The position numbers were made by a program, and so were the translations under genes. 64,000 bases of DNA from Dactylosporangium vinaceum (GTDB taxonomy: Bacteria > Actinomycetota > Actinomycetes > Mycobacteriales > Micromonosporaceae). The stretch covers positions 4,774,001 through 4,838,000 of the forward strand of contig NZ_CP061913.1 in the NCBI RefSeq assembly GCF_019904175.1, written 5' to 3'. The notes under the pieces are model-generated. The model was not told where the DNA came from. It saw only the letters and a list, made by a program, of their open reading frames with translations, and made no database searches. Below are positions 16,251-25,001 of this stretch, in pieces (the first letter of the stretch is position 1; each line of letters starts with the position of its first letter).

Positions 16251-17101
16251 GTGTTCAGGACCTCCCGCTGGTAGCGACGCACCTTGTCCTGCAGCCCGAC
16301 CAGGTCGTCCGGGTCGGCCCGGATGACCACCCGGGCCACGCCGAGTGCGCGCAGCCGTTCGAGCTCGCCGCGGTCGCCGGGCGCTCGGGCGGTCACCTCG
16401 ACCGCGTCCGGGTCCCGGCCGGCCGCCGCACACTCGTCCCGCAGCGCCTGGCGCAGGCGCGCGAACTCGTCACCGCGCACGCCGAGCGGATACCACCCGT
16501 CGCCGAACCGGGCCGCCCGCCGGACCGCGGCCAGGCTGTGCCCGCCGACGACGATCGGCACCGTGCCGTGGGTCGGCCACGGCCGTGAATGCACAGGACC
16601 AAACGCAACGAAGCGGCCTGTGTACTGTGCGGGCGCCTGCGTCCACAGCGCGCGCATGGCCTCCAGGTATTCGTCGGCCCGTGCGCCGCGTTCCGCGAAG
16701 GGGACGCCGAGCGCGTCGTACTCCTCGCGCAGCCACCCGACGCCGATGCCCGCCAGCAGCCGCCCGCCGCTGAGCACGTCCACTGTGGCCAGTCGCTTGG
16801 CGAGGTCGACCGGGTTGTGCTCGGGCAGGATGAGCATGGCCGTGCCGAGCTTGAGGCTCGTGGTGTGCGCGGCGGCGAACGTGAGCCAGTGCAGCGGGTC
16901 GGGGATGTCGTCGCCGGTGGCCAGGGGCATGCGGCCGGTGGGGTCGTACGGGTACGAACTGTCGTAGGCGTCGGGCACCACGACGTGCTCGACCGCCCAC
17001 ACCGACTCGCAGCCGAGCTCCTCCAGCCGCCGCACGAACCGGGCAACGGTGGCCGGGGCGGCTCGGCCGTGCGCCGGCATGACCCCGAGTTTCAGCTCCA
17101 C
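16247..17101 (-). CDS. LLM-class F420-dependent oxidoreductase
   Basis: A 284-residue luciferase-like (LLM) oxidoreductase of the TIGR03619/Rv3520c-like kind, expected to use reduced F420. Evidence is LKLGVMPAHGRAAP at the first strand, WAVEHVVVPDAYDS, LKLGTAMLILPEHNPVDLAK, DVLSGGRLLAGIGVGWLREEY and PIVVGGHSLAAVRRAARFGDGWYP. Relatives occur in actinobacterial steroid loci, but their reaction is not settled. The GTG start lies 7 nt after a TAGAGT -10 that abuts a KstR2-like box, so the mRNA is probably leaderless. It is first in an operon with an SDR, fadE30 and a second fadE. Confidence 0.85.
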   Translation of the reverse strand: MELKLGVMPAHGRAAPATVARFVRRLEELGCESVWAVEHVVVPDAYDSSYPYDPTGRMPLATGDDIPDPLHWLTFAAAHTTSLKLGTAMLILPEHNPVDLAKRLATVDVLSGGRLLAGIGVGWLREEYDALGVPFAERGARADEYLEAMRALWTQAPAQYTGRFVAFGPVHSRPWPTHGTVPIVVGGHSLAAVRRAARFGDGWYPLGVRGDEFARLRQALRDECAAAGRDPDAVEVTARAPGDRGELERLRALGVARVVIRADPDDLVGLQDKVRRYQREVLNT

Positions 17102-17108
17102 GGCGGGT

Positions 17109-17136
17109 ACTCTACCAAACGCTTGCTTGGTAACGT
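17109..17136. promoter_or_regulatory. KstR2-like operator between divergent leaderless promoters
   Basis: ACCAAACGCTTGCT (17114-17127) matches AnCAAGnnCTTGnT with one mismatch, inside the longer palindrome TACCAAACGCTTGCTTGGTA (17113-17132). On the minus strand TAGAGT (17109-17114) is followed by 7 nt and the GTG of the F420-type gene. On the plus strand TAACGT (17131-17136) is followed by 7 nt and the ATG of the SDR. A repressor here would shut both directions. Confidence 0.75.
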
Positions 17137-17143
17137 ACCCGCC

Positions 17144-18190
17144 ATGCAGCAGGAATTCGCCAACCGCCCGGGGGTCGCAGTGGTCACCGGCGCCACCGGC
17201 GGCATCGGTGCCGCCGTGGCCCGCATGCTCGTGGCGCGCGGCTGCCGGGTCGTGCTCGCCTACCGCTCCGACGCCACCGCCGCCGCGGCTCTGGCCGCCG
17301 AACTCAACGCCCTGCCGCCCACCACCGCGCCCTCCGTCGTCGCCGGGCCGAGCGGGCCGAGCGGGCCGGGGGCTGGGCGCAACGCCGGGCCGTCCACCAC
17401 GCCGGCCGGCGACGCAACGGTTCACGCCACCGGCTTCACCGACCACGGCGACGGCGCCCGAACGCACGGCACCACGCACGGCACCATGCGCGGCGGCGAT
17501 ACGGGCGACGGTGACGGGGGCGGGGACGGAACCGCCGACGGCCGCGCCCGGGGTGGTGAGGCCGGCGACGGCCTCGCGCCGGGTGGTGACGGGCGGCGGG
17601 GGCTGCGCGCTGTGACCGTGCGGGCTGACCTGACCGACCCGGCGGCGTGCGCCGCGCTCATGGCGGCGGCCGGGGAGGTGCACACGCTCGTGCACGCGGC
17701 CGGTCCGCACGTGCCGATGCTGCACCTGAGCCGCGTCGAGCCTGAGCGGTTCGCGCGGCAGATCGCGCAGGATGTGCTCGCGGCGTTCAACATCGTGCAC
17801 GCCGCGCTGCCCGCGCTGCGCGCTTCGCACGGCAGCCTGGTCGCGGTGACGACGGCGGCCACGAGCCGGTATCCGGCCCGGGACGGGCTGTCGGCGGTGC
17901 CCAAGGGCGCGGTCGAGCAGTTGGTGCGCGGGATCGCCGCCGAGGAGGGCCGCTTCGGTGTGCGGGCGAACTGCGTCGGCCCGGGCATGCTCGTCGACGG
18001 CATGGCGACCCGGCTGATCGCGAGCGGTGAACTGCACGAACGCGCACTCGAGGCGGCGCGGGCGAACACGCCCCTGCGCACATTCGGCTCGGCGGTGGAC
18101 ATCGCCGAGGCGGTCTGCTTCCTGGCCGGCGACCGGGCCAGGTTCATCTCCGGTCAGAAACTCGACGTCGACGGCGGCTACGGGGCCTGA
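17144..18190 (+). CDS. SDR-like protein without catalytic Tyr, Gly-rich insert
   Basis: A 348-residue SDR-fold protein. VAVVTGATGGIGAAVARML binds the dinucleotide, and residues about 60-150 are a Gly/Thr/His-rich low-complexity insert with GPSGPSGPG and repeated HGT elements. The fold resumes at VTVRADLTDPAACAAL, and HAAGPH replaces the usual NNAG. In the catalytic segment, GLSAVPKGAVEQLV keeps the Lys but has Ser where the Tyr of YxxxK belongs. SGQKLDVDGGY closes the fold. It may bind a ligand or act by a non-standard mechanism. It is driven by a KstR2-boxed leaderless promoter and followed by an OsmC-like gene. Confidence 0.8.
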   Translation: MQQEFANRPGVAVVTGATGGIGAAVARMLVARGCRVVLAYRSDATAAAALAAELNALPPTTAPSVVAGPSGPSGPGAGRNAGPSTTPAGDATVHATGFTDHGDGARTHGTTHGTMRGGDTGDGDGGGDGTADGRARGGEAGDGLAPGGDGRRGLRAVTVRADLTDPAACAALMAAAGEVHTLVHAAGPHVPMLHLSRVEPERFARQIAQDVLAAFNIVHAALPALRASHGSLVAVTTAATSRYPARDGLSAVPKGAVEQLVRGIAAEEGRFGVRANCVGPGMLVDGMATRLIASGELHERALEAARANTPLRTFGSAVDIAEAVCFLAGDRARFISGQKLDVDGGYGA

Positions 18191-18207
18191 CCGGCGAAGA
18201 TGATCAG

Positions 18208-18600
18208 ATGGACTTCTCGGTCACCGTCGCAGCGGGCTCGCTCCGGTCGAGCAGTGGGCAGGCGGTCGCATTCCCGCACCGGTGGACACCCGAAGGCGTC
18301 ACCGTCGACGCCGAGTTCACCGGCGCCCACCTGCTGCATCTGGCCGCGGCCGGGTGCGTGCTGAACGACCTCTACCGCGAGGCGCAGACGCTCGGCGTGC
18401 ACCTGGACGGGGTCCGGGTGACGGCCGCGGGCGGCTTCGACCCGGGCACCTGGTCGTCGACGGGCATCACGTACCGCGTCGACCTCGACACGCCGGCGCC
18501 CACCGAGGACCGGGAACGGCTCCTGCAGCGGGTCGACGAGGTCGCCGAGATCCCCCGGGCCATCCGCGCCGGCGCGGCGGTCGAGCGGGCCGGGGCCTGA
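18208..18600 (+). CDS. OsmC-family protein
   Basis: A 130-residue OsmC/Ohr-fold protein. The core helix holds FTGAHLLHLAAAGCVLNDLY with the family's first, conserved Cys, and the following sheet has GVRVTAAGGFDP and ITYRVDLDTPAP. OsmC and Ohr proteins reduce organic or fatty-acid hydroperoxides with two Cys residues. Only one is evident here, so thiol peroxidase activity is uncertain. It follows the SDR-like gene by 17 bp and is probably in the same KstR2-controlled unit. Confidence 0.75.
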   Translation: MDFSVTVAAGSLRSSSGQAVAFPHRWTPEGVTVDAEFTGAHLLHLAAAGCVLNDLYREAQTLGVHLDGVRVTAAGGFDPGTWSSTGITYRVDLDTPAPTEDRERLLQRVDEVAEIPRAIRAGAAVERAGA

Positions 18601-18628
18601 GCCCCGGCCCGGCGCACCGTGCGCCTCG

Positions 18629-19192
18629 CTAGATTCTGGCGTTGAGGTACCAGTCCTGGTTCGAGCTGTCCGGGCTCGCCACCGGCCAGCCGATGACGGT
18701 GGCGCCAGGGCTCGTGTTGCCGCCGCGGATGTTGAGGGCGAGCCCACTGGCCGGGTTGACGATGTGCAGGAAGTGGTCGTAGTTGAGGATCGTCCAGTCC
18801 CACTCCTGGAGCTCGTCGAAGCGCCACTGCTGGTGCGCCGAGCCGTTGCACGGCCACTGGTAGACGGCGTCGCCCGCCAGGCCGTCGGTCTCGATGCACA
18901 TGTTGCTGTGCATGTTGCTGATGTAGCCGGTGCCGTACGTCGGGACGCTCCACAGCTGGTTCGTGCCGGCGTAGCCGCTGCTGGCTGTCGTCGAGTTCGT
19001 CCAGTTCGTGTGGATCGTCATGCCGGACCCGACCGACCAGCCCGGCACCTCCATGATCAGCCGGTAGTCCATCCTGCTCTGCAGCGCGATGTTGTTGTAT
19101 CCGGCCCAGGCGGCCGAGCCGCCGCCGACGACGACCACGCCGGTGATCGCGGCCAGGGTGAGCGTCAGTGCGAACGCGAGCTTCTTCAACAT
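18629..19192 (-). CDS. secreted ricin-type lectin
   Basis: A 187-residue exported protein. A Sec signal peptide (MLKKLAFALTLTLAAITGVV to AWAG) precedes a beta-trefoil RICIN-like domain. The QxW-type repeats are visible as TNQLWSV, HQQWRFDE and NQDWYLNA. Two Cys residues (NMCIETDG, WPCNG) could form a disulfide. Such domains bind galactose- or mannose-type glycans outside the cell. It is the downstream neighbour of the LAL regulator on the same strand, separated by 134 bp. Confidence 0.8.
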   Translation of the reverse strand: MLKKLAFALTLTLAAITGVVVVGGGSAAWAGYNNIALQSRMDYRLIMEVPGWSVGSGMTIHTNWTNSTTASSGYAGTNQLWSVPTYGTGYISNMHSNMCIETDGLAGDAVYQWPCNGSAHQQWRFDELQEWDWTILNYDHFLHIVNPASGLALNIRGGNTSPGATVIGWPVASPDSSNQDWYLNARI

Positions 19193-19326
19193 GGTGCCCT
19201 CCGGGTGTTGCGCCGGCCGGTGTGACCGGGCTGGACACCACGCTAGGAATAAGACACCGGGCCGCTCATCGGGCGAAATCCGTAGGCGCCGGTCGGGTAG
19301 GCGTCACCGGCTCGCGACCGCGATGC

Positions 19327-22257
19327 CTAGGACGCCGCCAGCAGACCCAGGCGGTGGGCGGTGCCGGCCGCCTCCGTGCGGTTGGCCGCCCCGATCTTGG
19401 CCAGGATGTTCGAGACGTGGACGCTCGCCGTCTTCGGGCTGATGTACAGCGCCGCCGCGATCTGCGCGTTGGAGCGCCCCTCGGCCAGCAGGACCAGCAC
19501 CTCGTGCTCGCGGTCGGTGAGCCGGAACCGGCGCTGCGGCCCGGCCGGGCCGGGCCGCTCGGCATCGGTGCGCAGCCGGGCCCGGCGGATCAGCGTCCGG
19601 ATGTCCTCGGCGACGGTGGTGGCCAGCTCGTCGGCGAGCCGGAGGCCCTCCTGGGCGGTCGCGGCCGCGGCCGCCGGGTCACCCGCCGCGGTCTGGGCCT
19701 CGGCCAGCCGGAACAGGGCGTAGCCCAGCAGGTAGGCCTCGTCGGCCCGGCGCGCCGCGTCCCCGGCCGCCCGCCAGGCGGCGACCTCGGACCGCCCGTC
19801 GCGGCGGGCCACCTCGGCCTCCGCCAGCGCCCGGTAGGCCGCGGCCGGTGCGGTGCTGCAGTCGACGGTCGCGGCCAGGTCCCGCAGCGCTGCCGTCGCG
19901 GCCGCGGGTGCGGCGCCCACCGGGTCGTCGGCCTCGATCCGCAGGCCGAGCCAGAGCAGTGGCCAGGCGTAGCGGACGGCCGTGCCGGCGATCGGCCGGT
20001 CCAGCGCGGCCCGGACCCGGTCCCGGGCCGCGGCGAACGCCCCGGCGATCCGGTCGAGGTCGGCCTCGATATAGGCGATCGGCAGGCTGTACTGCACGTC
20101 GTCGTCCCCGCCGCCGAGCTGGCGGCGGGCCTCGGCCGCGTCGTGCCGGGCCGGGCTCGTGTCGCCCTGCCACAGGTGCAGCTCGCCGCGCAGGATCAGC
20201 AGCGTGCTCGCGAACACGCCGCGCGGGTCCTCGGCAAGCGACTCCGTGATCAGGTCCAGGGCCTCCTGCCAGCGCCCGAGGCGGATCAGCGGCTCGGCGA
20301 CGTTGCCGGCCAGCATCGCGCCCTGGGACCGGCCATGACCCAGCCGGGTGGCCAGGGCCATGCCGGCGGCGGCGACCTCGGCCGCCTCGGCGTGCCGGCC
20401 GAGCAGCTCCAGGCAGTCCGACAGGTTGATGTGGCCGCGCAGGGCGACCCTGTGCAGGCCGTTGGCGGTGGCCAGCGCCAGCCCCTCACGCAGTGCCGCC
20501 AGTCCCGTCCCGGGATCGCCGAGATAGCAGGTGACGCTCAGGCTGACCAGGGCATCGGCCCGCGCCGCGGTGGCCCCGACGGCGGTCGCCGCGGCCACCG
20601 CCCGGCGGGCGACCACCTCGCACTCACCGTCCTCGCCGCTGCGCGCGAGCGAGTTGGCCAGGGCGGCCAGCAGCTCCGCGTGGGTGCTCGTCACCGGCGC
20701 GGCCGGGAGCACGGTCAACGCGTCGCGCAGCTGCCGGGTGGCCTCCTCGTCCCGGCCGAGCCAGCGCAGGACGGCCGAGCGCCGGTGCACCAGCCGGGCG
20801 TGCTCGACCGGGTCGGCGCCGGCGCCGGCCGCCGACATGACCTCGTCCATCAGGGACAGGGCCCGCTGCAGCTCGCCCGCGCCGACCGCCGCCTCCACGG
20901 CGCACAGCCCGACCTCGGACCAGGCCAGGCCGGCGACGCTGGCCGGGAGCGGCACGCGGGGCCAGATCTGCAGCGCCCGCTCCAGGTGGCGCAGCGCCTC
21001 GGCCGGGGTGAGCCCGGCGGCGTCCTGGGTGCCGGCGGCCACCGACGCGGCCAGGGCCCGGGGCAGGTCGAGCGCGGCGTACCAATGGTGGGCGAGGACG
21101 CCCGCGACGCTGCCGTCGTCGGCCAGCAGGCCCTGGTCGGTGGCGATCGCATGGCCGTAGGCGGCGTGCAGGCGGACCCGCTCGCCGGGCAGGAGGTCGT
21201 CGTAGAGCGCGTCGCGGGTCAGCTCGTGGCGGAAGGTGTAGCCCCGGCCGGACGCGTCGACGACGAGCAGGTGGTGCTCGACGGCCTCGCGCAGGGCCGG
21301 GTGCAGCGCGGTCTCGGGGACGGCGGCGACGATCTGCAGCAGGCGCTCCGTGACCCGCGGGCCGGCCACCGCGGCCGCCCGCAGGATCTCCTGGGCCGGG
21401 CCGGACACCGCCTCGGTGCGGGCCAGCAGCACATCGCGCAGCGACGGCGGGAGGTCGCCGGGGTCGGCGCCGCCGGCCACCGCGGCCAGGATCTCCTCGA
21501 CCAGGAACGCGTTGCCGTGCGAGCGCTCGTAGACCACGTCGGTGAGCCGGGCCGCGGACGGGCCACCGGCGATCGCCTCCACCTGCGCGGCGACCTCGGC
21601 CCGGCCGAAGCGCTCGACGTCGATGCGGTCCACGCCGCGGTTGCGCTCCCACGTGGCCAGCAGCGGCCGCAGCGGGTGGCGGCGGTGCAGCTCGTCGGAG
21701 CGGTACGTGATCAGCAGGAGGACGCCGACCTCGCGCACCGTCTGGATCAGGAACGCCACCAGGTCGCGGGTGGACCGGTCGGCCCAGTGCAGGTCCTCGA
21801 CGATCAGCAGCATCGGCCGGTCCGCGGCCAGGCGGGTCACCAGCCCCAGGACGTGCTCGCGCAGCTGGGCGGCCGAACCGTCGGACGGCGCGGCACCGGC
21901 GGCGGCCGGGTCCAGCTCCGGCAGCAGGCGGGCAAACTCCCGCCGGGCGGGGCCGAAACACGCGTCGAGGTGCTCGGGCGGCGTAGTGCGCACGATCGTG
22001 CGCAGGATGTCGGCCAGCGGCGCCAGGGGGATACCCTCCCCGCCCAGCTCGGCGCAGCCGCCGCTGAGCACCCGCACCCCGCGCTCGGCGGCCGCGCGGG
22101 CGATCTCGCCGGTGAGGCGGGTCTTGCCGACCCCGGCCTCACCCGCGAGCAGGGCCATCACGGGTTGTCCGGCGACCGCCCGGTCCAGCAGGGCGTGCAG
22201 CCGCTCCAGCTCCGCACGCCGGCCGATCAGGACAGGACTGGCGAGACCCCCGATCAC
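19327..22257 (-). CDS. LAL-type LuxR transcriptional regulator
   Basis: A large ATP-binding LuxR regulator of about 976 residues. The N-terminal AAA-like domain has the Walker A LLAGEAGVGKTRL (about residue 36) and Walker B LLIVEDLHWADRS. A long central region of TPR-like helices follows. The C-terminal LuxR helix-turn-helix is LTDREHEVLVLLAEGRSN through SPKTASVHVSNILAKIGA. LAL proteins activate secondary-metabolite, maltose or steroid genes after sensing an inducer. The GTG at 22257 is chosen because it begins conserved sequence (VIGGLASPVLIGRRAEL). It lies between two secreted lectin genes on the same strand and may control them. Confidence 0.9.
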   Translation of the reverse strand: MIGGLASPVLIGRRAELERLHALLDRAVAGQPVMALLAGEAGVGKTRLTGEIARAAAERGVRVLSGGCAELGGEGIPLAPLADILRTIVRTTPPEHLDACFGPARREFARLLPELDPAAAGAAPSDGSAAQLREHVLGLVTRLAADRPMLLIVEDLHWADRSTRDLVAFLIQTVREVGVLLLITYRSDELHRRHPLRPLLATWERNRGVDRIDVERFGRAEVAAQVEAIAGGPSAARLTDVVYERSHGNAFLVEEILAAVAGGADPGDLPPSLRDVLLARTEAVSGPAQEILRAAAVAGPRVTERLLQIVAAVPETALHPALREAVEHHLLVVDASGRGYTFRHELTRDALYDDLLPGERVRLHAAYGHAIATDQGLLADDGSVAGVLAHHWYAALDLPRALAASVAAGTQDAAGLTPAEALRHLERALQIWPRVPLPASVAGLAWSEVGLCAVEAAVGAGELQRALSLMDEVMSAAGAGADPVEHARLVHRRSAVLRWLGRDEEATRQLRDALTVLPAAPVTSTHAELLAALANSLARSGEDGECEVVARRAVAAATAVGATAARADALVSLSVTCYLGDPGTGLAALREGLALATANGLHRVALRGHINLSDCLELLGRHAEAAEVAAAGMALATRLGHGRSQGAMLAGNVAEPLIRLGRWQEALDLITESLAEDPRGVFASTLLILRGELHLWQGDTSPARHDAAEARRQLGGGDDDVQYSLPIAYIEADLDRIAGAFAAARDRVRAALDRPIAGTAVRYAWPLLWLGLRIEADDPVGAAPAAATAALRDLAATVDCSTAPAAAYRALAEAEVARRDGRSEVAAWRAAGDAARRADEAYLLGYALFRLAEAQTAAGDPAAAAATAQEGLRLADELATTVAEDIRTLIRRARLRTDAERPGPAGPQRRFRLTDREHEVLVLLAEGRSNAQIAAALYISPKTASVHVSNILAKIGAANRTEAAGTAHRLGLLAAS

Positions 22258-22283
22258 ATCGACGACAATACGCGCCTTGGGGG

Positions 22284-23522
22284 TCAGATCGGGGGTGCGC
22301 GGAAGTATTGCGCGGCGGCGCCGGTGAACGTGCGCGCGTCGACGTTGCCGGCGTTGTCGAGGTCGAGGTAGAGCCCGCTCGCGGCGTTGCGCAGCACCGC
22401 GGGCGCGATCAGGTTGAACCCGCTCCCCGGCTGCCACAGCTGCCCGCCGGTCTGGGCGCACCACCACTGGTACAGGGGGTGACCGGCGTTCTGATCGGTG
22501 GTCAGGCACAGGCCGCTGCCGGCGTTGACGATCTGGTAGAACTCGCCGACCGGTTCGAACCGCCAGGTCTCGCCGGCGTCTCCGGTCGGCGCCCCGGCCA
22601 CGATCCGGGCCCCGGCGACTGTCGACGAGCCGGCCACCTGCACCGTCAGCGCCGGGCTCTTCGCCGCGGTCAGCCGCGTCGCGAACCGGATCGGGGTGAG
22701 GGTCACGGCGGCCGGGGCATCGTCACCCGCCCGGGCGTAGACGGTGCCGGGAGGGCCGGAGCTCGATCCGCCACCGCCGCCGGCGGCGTACAGGTCGGCC
22801 GCCGAGCCCGAGCCCACGCTGTATCCGCCACCGCCACCACCGCCGCCCCAGTACGTGCCGTTCCGGCCGTTCCGGTCGTATTGCCCGCCCGGGTCGGCCG
22901 AGCCGCCGGGGGCGACCACGTCCGGGTGGCGGACGCTGAATCCGGCCTGCCCGACAGGTGTCCCACCGGCGCCGCCCGCGCCGTCCGCGCCCGCACCGCC
23001 GCCGCCCCCGGCGACGAGCAGCGACTGGCGGTGCCGGCTCGAGTCGCCGCAGGTGCTGATCGGGCACAGCTGCAGGCCGGACGCCCCGCCGCCGCCCGCG
23101 CCGCTGAGCGGGGGTACGGGCAGACCCGGTATGGTGTCGCCCTTCCACTCGGCCAATCCGCCGGTGCCGCCGCCGTTGAACCCGCCGGCGCCGATGGCGG
23201 CGTGCCCGCCGTAGGGGACGGTATTGCCACCGGCGCCGCCGACCTCCACATAGAGCGCGAGCCCCGGCATGACGACGACGTCGCCTTCCGCCCGGGCCCC
23301 CACGCCACCGGGAGACATGGCGCTGCCACCCCGGGCCCCCACCGCGGCGACGTGCAGCGCGTAGACCCCGTCCGGCACGGTGAAGAGGTGCTCGCCGGCC
23401 GCGGTGAACTGCACGGGCCCGGGGTCCGGCCGGGGCGCGTCGTCCGCGTGGGCCGGTGCCGCCGCGAGCAGGCCGGCGGCGCCCGCCAGCGCCGCCGCCA
23501 CCCGGCCGATTGCCCGGATCAT
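22284..23522 (-). CDS. secreted glycine-rich protein with lectin domain
   Basis: A 412-residue exported protein. The signal peptide begins MIRAIGRVAAALAGAAGLLA. A short beta-rich domain (VQFTAAGEHLFTVPDGVYAL) leads into a long Gly-rich region with runs such as GGGGGAGADGAGGAGG and WGGGGGGGGYSVG, as in Gly_rich/PE-PGRS-like surface proteins. The last 130 residues are a ricin-type beta-trefoil (GSGLCLTTDQNAGHPLYQWW; GGQLWQP). It probably sits at or near the cell surface and binds glycans. GAGGAG precedes the ATG at the usual distance. It is upstream of the LAL gene by 26 bp and may be co-transcribed with it. Confidence 0.8.
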   Translation of the reverse strand: MIRAIGRVAAALAGAAGLLAAAPAHADDAPRPDPGPVQFTAAGEHLFTVPDGVYALHVAAVGARGGSAMSPGGVGARAEGDVVVMPGLALYVEVGGAGGNTVPYGGHAAIGAGGFNGGGTGGLAEWKGDTIPGLPVPPLSGAGGGGASGLQLCPISTCGDSSRHRQSLLVAGGGGGAGADGAGGAGGTPVGQAGFSVRHPDVVAPGGSADPGGQYDRNGRNGTYWGGGGGGGGYSVGSGSAADLYAAGGGGGSSSGPPGTVYARAGDDAPAAVTLTPIRFATRLTAAKSPALTVQVAGSSTVAGARIVAGAPTGDAGETWRFEPVGEFYQIVNAGSGLCLTTDQNAGHPLYQWWCAQTGGQLWQPGSGFNLIAPAVLRNAASGLYLDLDNAGNVDARTFTGAAAQYFRAPPI

Positions 23523-23626
23523 GATCGTCTCCTCGTCGCTCGTCGATGCCTGCCTACACCGTGCGGCTAAGACGGTCCGGGCGGATACGGCGATCGCCCT
23601 ATCTGTGCGCTCAGATGGCGTGGGCG

Positions 23627-24943
23627 TCAGGGCGCGATGGTGTCGAGGGCGGCGCGGAGGCGGTGCAGGATCGCGCCGAGCTCGTCGAGGGGCGGGTTCG
23701 CCAGGGCCAGGCGCAGGGCGTGCGGGCGGTAGGGGCCGGTGGCGAACGCGTCGGCGGTGGAGACGAGGATGCCCTCGCCGGCCAGGAGCGCGGCCGCGTG
23801 ATCCATGCGCTGGTGCGGTTGCAGGTGCAGCCACACGGTGTAGGCGCCGGGGTGCGCGATCGTGTCCAGGCCGTGCAGGGCCGTGCGCGCGATGCGCTGC
23901 CGCGCCGCCGCGTCCGCGCGCCGGGTCTGCTCCAGCCGGGTCACGGTGCCGTCGCTCAGCCAGCCGGTGGCCAGGGCGGTGACCAGGGGCGGGCTGCCCC
24001 ACGTGGTGGTCCGCAGCCGCCGGATCGCCGCCGCCGTGTGGGCGTCCGGCAGCACCGCGAAGCCGAAGCGCAGCCCGGCGGCCACGTTCTTGGACAGGCC
24101 GGCCACGTAGCAGGTGCGCTCGGGGGCGAGGGCCTGCAGCGGTGGCGGGGCCGACGGCTCGAGGAAGGCGTAGGTGCCGTCCTCCACGATCAGGCAGTCA
24201 CGGGCCCGCGCGAACTCGACGATCCGGGCGCGTTCGCGCCGGCCGAGCACCCAGCCGAGCGGATTGTGCACTGTCGGGATGGCATAGACGGCGCGAACGG
24301 GCGTCCGGCGGGGCAGCGCGCCGAGGTCCGGGCCGGCGGCGGTCACCGGGATCGGGGCCAGGCGCAGGCCGTGCGCGGCGGCGAGCAGCCGGATGCCCGG
24401 GTAGGTGAGCGCGTCGACGGCCAGGACGTCGCCGGGCCTGGTCACGGCGCCGAGCACCGTGTCCAGGGCCGCCTGCGTCCCGCCGGTCAGCAGCACGTTC
24501 GCCGGCGCCGTGTCGACGCCCCGGCCGAGCAGGTAGCGGGCCACCGCGGCCCGGTCGCCGCGACGGCCGCCGGGCGGCTCCTGGTGCAGCAGGGTCTCGA
24601 TGTCCCCGGCGGCCGCGAGCCCGCGCAGCGCCCGCCGCAGTTCGCCGGCCTGCTGCGCGGCGAGGGGCTGGTTGAACGACAGGTCGGCGACCCGCGGGAC
24701 CGGCAGGGCCCGGGACGGCTCCGGGCCGTCGTACCCGGCGGGCTCGCGGACGTAGGTGCCGCGCCCCGGCTCGCCGACGGTCAGGCCGAGCCGGGCCAGC
24801 TCGGCGTACACGCGGGTCGCCGTGCCGACCGCGATCCCACGCTCCCGGGCCAGGTCGCGGTGGGTCGGCAGGCGCGTGCCGGGCGGCACCTGCCCCGAGC
24901 GGATCGACGCGGCGAGCTCGGCCGCGACCTGCTGGTACGACAT
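23627..24943 (-). CDS. MocR-type regulator (GntR-aminotransferase)
   Basis: A 438-residue fusion of a GntR winged helix (residues 1-70; PPGTRLPTHRDLARERGIAV, VYAELARLGLTVGEPGRGTY) with a type I aminotransferase-like domain. The PLP Lys is in VAGLSKNVAAGLRFGF, about residue 285, and the substrate-side region includes IPTVHNPLGWVL. MocR proteins sense PLP or amino-acid derivatives and control adjacent genes. The GACAATC inverted repeat in the divergent promoter, 13 bp from its start, is the likely operator. The neighbouring target is a crotonase gene, not the more usual pyridoxine gene. Confidence 0.88.
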   Translation of the reverse strand: MSYQQVAAELAASIRSGQVPPGTRLPTHRDLARERGIAVGTATRVYAELARLGLTVGEPGRGTYVREPAGYDGPEPSRALPVPRVADLSFNQPLAAQQAGELRRALRGLAAAGDIETLLHQEPPGGRRGDRAAVARYLLGRGVDTAPANVLLTGGTQAALDTVLGAVTRPGDVLAVDALTYPGIRLLAAAHGLRLAPIPVTAAGPDLGALPRRTPVRAVYAIPTVHNPLGWVLGRRERARIVEFARARDCLIVEDGTYAFLEPSAPPPLQALAPERTCYVAGLSKNVAAGLRFGFAVLPDAHTAAAIRRLRTTTWGSPPLVTALATGWLSDGTVTRLEQTRRADAAARQRIARTALHGLDTIAHPGAYTVWLHLQPHQRMDHAAALLAGEGILVSTADAFATGPYRPHALRLALANPPLDELGAILHRLRAALDTIAP

Positions 24944-24955
24944 CGCCGTCCTTAG

Positions 24956-24973
24956 GACAATCGTTGGATTGTC
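24956..24973. promoter_or_regulatory. MocR operator candidate
   Basis: A perfect inverted repeat, GACAATC-GTTG-GATTGTC, lies between the mocR start (24943) and the divergent enoyl-CoA hydratase. Its position over the promoter of both suggests autoregulation plus control of the hydratase. Confidence 0.6.
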
Positions 24974-25001
24974 ACACCGTAGCGCACCTACCGTGAGCGG
25001 C

